From positions 1 to 9,993 of the forward strand of contig JAFRKM010000087.1 of NCBI GenBank assembly GCA_017431755.1: a DNA stretch of 9,993 nucleotides. The letters run 5' to 3'. The notes under the pieces are model-generated. The model did not search any database, was not told where the DNA came from, and worked only from the letters and a program-made list of their open reading frames with translations. Position numbers and translations under genes: made by a program. Each line of letters begins with the position of its first letter. The first letter of the stretch is position 1. Source of the DNA: Clostridia bacterium (GTDB lineage Bacteria; Bacillota; Clostridia; Oscillospirales; Acutalibacteraceae). Positions 6,686 through 9,993 of this stretch are shown piece after piece.

Positions 6686-7711
6686 TTATTTATTATTTAC
6701 AAAAGACACAAAAGGCCCTATTTTTTGATTTTCTGATATGACACATTCCTTACAGTAACTATTGTTTATAACTGCATTGTCACCCACTTTAGAATTAATA
6801 ATTTGGCTGCTCGGGCCAATTACACATTCTTTACCGATTACCGTTTTACCTGTAAGAATTGTTCCCGGCAAAATAGTTGTTCCTGAACCCACCTGAACCC
6901 ATCTACCAACTATTATGCCATCCGTACATGGAATTTTTATACCATTTTCCATTAGTCCGCTTAAAACTTTTTCTCTGGCTATTTCATTTAATTCTTGAAG
7001 CTGACATACATCATTCGCTCCAAGCGCTACATCAGAAGATGAGGTTTCAAACGCATCCACGCGATAATTATTCTTTATTAAAAGTTCTATAACTGAAGTT
7101 AGATAAAATTCATTTTGAGAGGTATTGTCACTTACTTTATCAATAAAATTCAAAAGATCTTTTACTTTAAACCAATATGCACCCGAATTTATTTCTTTTA
7201 TTGATCTTTGAACAAAACTTGCGTCTTTTTCTTCTACTATTGCTTGAACATCATAATCTTTGTTATCACGAATAATTCTTCCATATCCACATGGGTTTTC
7301 AAGCCGTGATGATATTATTGTTGCTGAATTATTAGAATTTTTGTGTGTTTTATAAGCCTTTACAATTGTGGATTTATCAATAAAAGGAGCGTCTCCTCCC
7401 AGAATGAGAACATCACCGTTTTGATGCCTTTTTAAAAACTCGGACGCAGTCATAACAGCATGTGCTGTACCTTTTCTTTCTGTTTGAACTACACTTTCCA
7501 AGTTATACTTCAAACTTTCAAGATATTCCTGCACCAACTCGTGTTTGTACCCTGTAACCACACAAACATTTTTTATATCACATTTAATAACCGCATTTAT
7601 TACCCAACCTACCATCGGCTCAAAGAGCACAGAAGAAAGCACTTTTGGTATATTGGATTTCATTCTCTTTCCTTCACCTGCAGCCAATATTACACAGCAA
7701 ACATTTTCCAA
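6686..7711 (-). CDS. glmU: GlmU uridyltransferase, truncated before the acetyltransferase active site
   Basis: Full-length GlmU acetylates glucosamine 1-phosphate and then couples it to UTP, giving UDP-GlcNAc for peptidoglycan. The N-terminal nucleotidyltransferase is intact: LAAGEGKRM (9-17), QTERKGTAHA (76-85), GGDAP (Asp107), GYG (142-144), VEEKDA (159-164), INSGAYWF (174-181) and Asn233. A left-handed beta-helix begins near 257 but ends at IGPFVSFVNNK (residue 341). Family members have about 456 residues and continue with P-F-x-x-x-R-P and the acetyltransferase residues. Only 42 bases separate the stop from prs, so no detached remnant fits there. TTG 7711 is chosen because GGGAG lies eight bases upstream and the N-terminus then fits the family. 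An in-frame ATG at 7726 would add five residues but lacks a ribosome binding site. It could be a uridyltransferase only, or the product of a deletion. Confidence 0.88.
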   Translation of the reverse strand: MENVCCVILAAGEGKRMKSNIPKVLSSVLFEPMVGWVINAVIKCDIKNVCVVTGYKHELVQEYLESLKYNLESVVQTERKGTAHAVMTASEFLKRHQNGDVLILGGDAPFIDKSTIVKAYKTHKNSNNSATIISSRLENPCGYGRIIRDNKDYDVQAIVEEKDASFVQRSIKEINSGAYWFKVKDLLNFIDKVSDNTSQNEFYLTSVIELLIKNNYRVDAFETSSSDVALGANDVCQLQELNEIAREKVLSGLMENGIKIPCTDGIIVGRWVQVGSGTTILPGTILTGKTVIGKECVIGPSSQIINSKVGDNAVINNSYCKECVISENQKIGPFVSFVNNK

Positions 7712-7719
7712 TGAATTCA

Positions 7720-7724
7720 CTCCC
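7720..7724 (-). promoter_or_regulatory. Ribosome binding site supporting the glmU TTG start
   Basis: GGGAG (followed by TGA, as in GGAGGTGA) lies eight bases before TTG 7709-7711. The alternative ATG at 7724-7726 overlaps this site and has only A/T-rich sequence upstream. Confidence 0.5.
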
Positions 7725-7755
7725 ATGAATATGAAAAATTAAAAATACAAGTTAT

Positions 7756-7784
7756 ATTTTACCACTTTAATCCAAAAATTTCAA
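7756..7784 (-). promoter_or_regulatory. Sigma-A promoter of the glmU-prs-pth block
   Basis: On the minus strand TTGAAA (7779-7784; five of six to consensus), a 17-base spacer and TAAAAT (7756-7761; five of six) form a strong housekeeping promoter. A TGG just before the -10 adds an extended -10 element. Transcription would begin near 7749, about 38 bases before the chosen TTG start. It lies in the 87-base gap after the transketolase C-subunit, and no terminator hairpin was seen there, so readthrough from the transketolase genes may add to it. Confidence 0.75.
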
Positions 7785-7798
7785 GACGGATTATAGAT

Positions 7799-8725
7799 TT
7801 ATTTATTATTTATTGCGCTTTCCGCTGCTTTTACTATATCTGCGGCAGTCATATTGTATGCTTCTTTCAAAAATGGCATTTTACCTACCTGACCAAAAAC
7901 ATCTCTTATACCAACAGCTCTAATCGGAACAGGATAATTTTCCGACAATGTTTCCGCAACAGCACTACGAAGGCCACCAATTATATTATGATTTTCCGCA
8001 ACAACCACAGCTCCAGTTTTTTTAGCAGAATTTATAACGGCTTCTTCATCAAGAGGTTTAATTGTGTGAATATTTATAATTTCAGCATCTATGCCCATCT
8101 CTTTAAGAATTTTATTTGCTTCTAACACTTCCGAAACCATAATTCCGGTGCAAAAAATACTTACATCGCTTCCCTCTTTAATTGTTTTAGCATTAAATAA
8201 ATTAAATGTTTCATCTTCATCAAAAATATCAGGTGTTGTTTTTCTGAACATTCTTATATACACGGGGCCTTTATAATCCACAATTTGCGGCAAAATATTT
8301 TTTAGCTGACTATTATCCACAGGCTCAAATATAACAATATTCGGTATGCTACGCAAAACACCTATATCTTCAAAACTCATGTGCGTACCGCCATTATACT
8401 CTGCGCTTATTCCCGGGTCAGTACCAATTATTTTTACGTTTTGCTTGGCATAGCAAATTGAAATTGCTATTTGATCACATATTCTGCGCGTTGCAAACGG
8501 TGTAAAAGTACAAATAAACGGAATAAATCCATAACTACTCATACCAGCAGCAATGGACGCCATATTTTGCTCGGCAATACCAACGTTTATTGCTCTTTCG
8601 GAATATTTTTTAGACAAATCTCCAAATCCATTTGGTTTCGCCAAATCAGCATTTATTATAACTATATTTTCGTTTTGATCCATTAATTTATCAATCTCAG
8701 ATGCAAAAAGCGCTCTCATTTCCAT
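7799..8725 (-). CDS. Transketolase, C-terminal subunit
   Basis: This is the pyrimidine-binding and C-terminal half of a split transketolase, 308 residues. It has a Pyr domain with NVGIAEQNM (47-55, Glu52 being the residue that activates the thiamine diphosphate cofactor), FTPFATRRICDQI (74-86), GGTHMSFEDIG (112-122) and VYIRMFRK (145-152), then a C-terminal Rossmann-like domain (about 185-308) with AENHNIIGGLRSAV. It pairs with the N-subunit upstream, and their genes overlap by one base (TAATG), implying translational coupling. Its ribosome binding site AGGAGG (8735-8740) lies within the last codons of that gene. The tetrameric enzyme would transfer two-carbon units between pentose and other sugar phosphates. 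Split forms acting on special sugars (sulfosugar or apulose pathways) exist, but nothing nearby suggests one. Confidence 0.93.
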   Translation of the reverse strand: MEMRALFASEIDKLMDQNENIVIINADLAKPNGFGDLSKKYSERAINVGIAEQNMASIAAGMSSYGFIPFICTFTPFATRRICDQIAISICYAKQNVKIIGTDPGISAEYNGGTHMSFEDIGVLRSIPNIVIFEPVDNSQLKNILPQIVDYKGPVYIRMFRKTTPDIFDEDETFNLFNAKTIKEGSDVSIFCTGIMVSEVLEANKILKEMGIDAEIINIHTIKPLDEEAVINSAKKTGAVVVAENHNIIGGLRSAVAETLSENYPVPIRAVGIRDVFGQVGKMPFLKEAYNMTAADIVKAAESAINNK

Positions 8726-9540
8726 TATTGGTCACCTCCTAATTCTTCAATTCCTTCTTTAAACATTTCTTCACTTATAGGCATGCTATGATTTGAAGCC
8801 CCTGCTTTTTCCGCAAAACTAATCCCACAGCCTTTTACTGTATTTAAGATAATCATTGTTGGTTTAGAAGTAAATAATTTTGCTTTTTGGATTGCAGCAT
8901 CTACTTCTTCACAGTTATTACCATTTTGAACAGTTATAACATTCCAGCCAAAAGCTTCCCATTTTTTATCCAGTGGTTCAATAGAGCAAACATCCTCTAT
9001 TTTCCCATCTAATTGCAATTTATTATAGTCCGTAAACGCAATTAAATTATTTAAATCATGATGAGATGCAAACATAGCAGCTTCCCAAATCTGCCCTTCT
9101 TGAGTTTCGCCATCACCTATTATGGTGTAAATTGTAGCACCATCTTTTTTTATTTTTGATGCTTTTGCAATTCCAACAGCACAGGAAAAGCCCTGGCCAA
9201 GCGACCCTGTGGTCATATCTATTCCTGGAGTCCTGTTCATATCACAATGACTTGGCAAATTAGTTCCAGGTTTATTAAGCTTAAGAAGCCAGCTTTTTGG
9301 GAAATACCCCAAATCTGCCAAAACAGCATACACCGCTGGCCCACTATGCCCTTTGGAAACAATCAGCCTATCTCTGCCCACTTTTTGTGGGCTATTTGGA
9401 TCAATATTCATATGTTTATAATAAAGAACTACTAAAGTTTCCACTATCGAAAGAGAACCACCAATATGGCCCACTCCCAAAGTTCCTATTTCCTTTAATA
9501 TATTTTTTCTTATTTCTACACATTTTTCTTTTAAATCCAA
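8725..9540 (-). CDS. Transketolase, N-terminal (thiamine diphosphate-binding) subunit
   Basis: This is the PP-domain half of a split transketolase, 271 residues, an arrangement common in Clostridia and archaea. It shows GHIGGSLS (24-31), SKGHSGPAVYA (62-72), the TTGSLGQG stretch (110-117), the cofactor-binding IGDGETQEGQIWEA (141-154) with the downstream DYNKLQLDG (171-179), and NHSMP near the end. The start is TTG, supported by GGAGGG six bases upstream; no ATG fits the N-terminus. It starts 38 bases after the cytidine deaminase gene. Together with the C-subunit it would supply ribose 5-phosphate for the prs product or feed pentoses from nucleosides into glycolysis. No defects are visible. 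Confidence 0.94.
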   Translation of the reverse strand: MDLKEKCVEIRKNILKEIGTLGVGHIGGSLSIVETLVVLYYKHMNIDPNSPQKVGRDRLIVSKGHSGPAVYAVLADLGYFPKSWLLKLNKPGTNLPSHCDMNRTPGIDMTTGSLGQGFSCAVGIAKASKIKKDGATIYTIIGDGETQEGQIWEAAMFASHHDLNNLIAFTDYNKLQLDGKIEDVCSIEPLDKKWEAFGWNVITVQNGNNCEEVDAAIQKAKLFTSKPTMIILNTVKGCGISFAEKAGASNHSMPISEEMFKEGIEELGGDQ

Positions 9541-9546
9541 TATAAT

Positions 9547-9552
9547 CCCTCC
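9547..9552 (-). promoter_or_regulatory. Ribosome binding site for the TTG start of the transketolase N-subunit
   Basis: GGAGGG lies six bases before TTG 9538-9540. With no ATG near, this decides the start codon. Confidence 0.65.
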
Positions 9553-9578
9553 GTTATATAAATATATACAATAATTTT

Positions 9579-9993
9579 TTATTTTAAATTATCAGGTCCA
9601 AAACTTTGCGGCAACAAATCTTCAAGAGTAAAAATTTTAAAATCTTCTAGATTTTTTGCAAGAATAATTTTAAATTCTTTTGGATTGCAAAATTCCCTAA
9701 GCGCTTGCCTACACATTCCGCAAGGAAAGGCAAATGAAGACAAACTGTTTTTTTCGGTTTCGTTTCCTCCAACCACAGCAATAGCTTTAAAATTGTTATG
9801 CCCTTCGTAAACTGCTCTAAAAAGTGCTGTACGCTCAGCACAATTACAAACCGAATATGCAGCACATTCAATATTAAACCCACCATAAATTTTATTTTCA
9901 TCAGTCATAAGCGCAGCACCAACTTTATATTTCGAATATGGCGCGTATGCGTTTTTCCTTGACTCAAATGCACGGGAAATTAACAATTTTATA
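9579..9993 (-). CDS. cdd: Cytidine deaminase (5' end outside the window)
   Basis: Cdd hydrolyses cytidine and deoxycytidine to (deoxy)uridine plus ammonia in pyrimidine salvage. This is the short homotetrameric type with one zinc per subunit. Motifs in order are AYAPYSKYKVGAAL, the substrate-binding NIECAAY, CAERTALF (zinc Cys and catalytic Glu) and PCGMCRQ (two zinc Cys). The frame stays open to the right edge, reading I-K-L-L-I-S-R before AFESR. Since relatives have a few residues before this region, the true start probably lies just outside the window, and a TTG at 9986 is likely internal. About 135 residues are visible, nearly the full usual length. It is followed after 38 bases by the split transketolase, consistent with use of ribose from nucleosides. 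Confidence in function is high. Confidence 0.94.
   Translation of the reverse strand, partial: IKLLISRAFESRKNAYAPYSKYKVGAALMTDENKIYGGFNIECAAYSVCNCAERTALFRAVYEGHNNFKAIAVVGGNETEKNSLSSFAFPCGMCRQALREFCNPKEFKIILAKNLEDFKIFTLEDLLPQSFGPDNLK

Noticed and set aside
9647..9901. Second minus-strand frame of 84 codons inside cytidine deaminase
   Set aside because: It overlaps the conserved cdd frame entirely in another phase and shows no family resemblance; the cdd motifs (CAERTALF, PCGMCRQ) explain this DNA.
1..9993. CRISPR array, insertion sequence, prophage, toxin-antitoxin or defence system
   Set aside because: I looked for these on both strands. There are no spaced direct repeats, transposase motifs, terminal inverted repeats, tRNA genes or unknown gene pairs; the genes are housekeeping functions.

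Overview
The window is an AT-rich stretch (roughly one third G+C by eye) from a low-GC Gram-positive bacterium. The best guess is a member of Clostridia, probably close to Oscillospirales/Ruminococcaceae. The reasons are the two-subunit (split) transketolase, the PduL-type phosphotransacylase, the TlyA-NadK pair, the rsmH-ftsL pair with a very divergent FtsL, the wording of the CdaR/PucR-like regulator, and strong AGGAGG-type ribosome binding sites. All twelve genes I accept lie on the minus strand and are tightly packed, so transcription runs from high to low coordinates.

Reading in the direction of transcription: (1) cytidine deaminase (cut by the right window edge), then the transketolase N- and C-subunits, which overlap as TAATG; this block links nucleoside salvage to the pentose phosphate pathway. 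(2) A well-formed sigma-A promoter at 7756-7784 starts a housekeeping block: glmU (UDP-GlcNAc synthesis), prs (PRPP synthesis), pth (peptidyl-tRNA hydrolase), tlyA (rRNA methyltransferase), nadK (NAD kinase) and a pduL-type phosphotransacylase, with gaps of 4 to 42 bases. (3) After a 156-base gap come rsmH and an ftsL-like gene, ended by a hairpin plus T-rich tract at about 1208-1243. (4) A 271-base intergenic region holds that terminator and a clear promoter for the last gene, a CdaR/PucR-like regulator that runs off the left end.

The genes are mostly ordinary housekeeping genes, and I see no mobile element, CRISPR array, RNA gene or unknown multi-gene system. The interesting signal is erosion. 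The CdaR-like regulator has an in-frame TAA where its family continues, and the family-like reading resumes directly after it. Its DNA-recognition helix also carries several unusual substitutions. GlmU stops about 110 residues early and lacks the whole acetyltransferase active site. RsmH has Leu in place of a near-universal His in its SAM motif. Several conserved clusters (dcw, glmU-prs-pth-mfd, tlyA-nadK-argR-recN) appear only as short fragments joined together. This pattern fits a reduced, possibly host-associated genome; that conclusion is inference.

Start codons were re-examined. TTG starts with good Shine-Dalgarno sequences are preferred for rsmH, glmU and the transketolase N-subunit, and a TTG is also plausible for ftsL.
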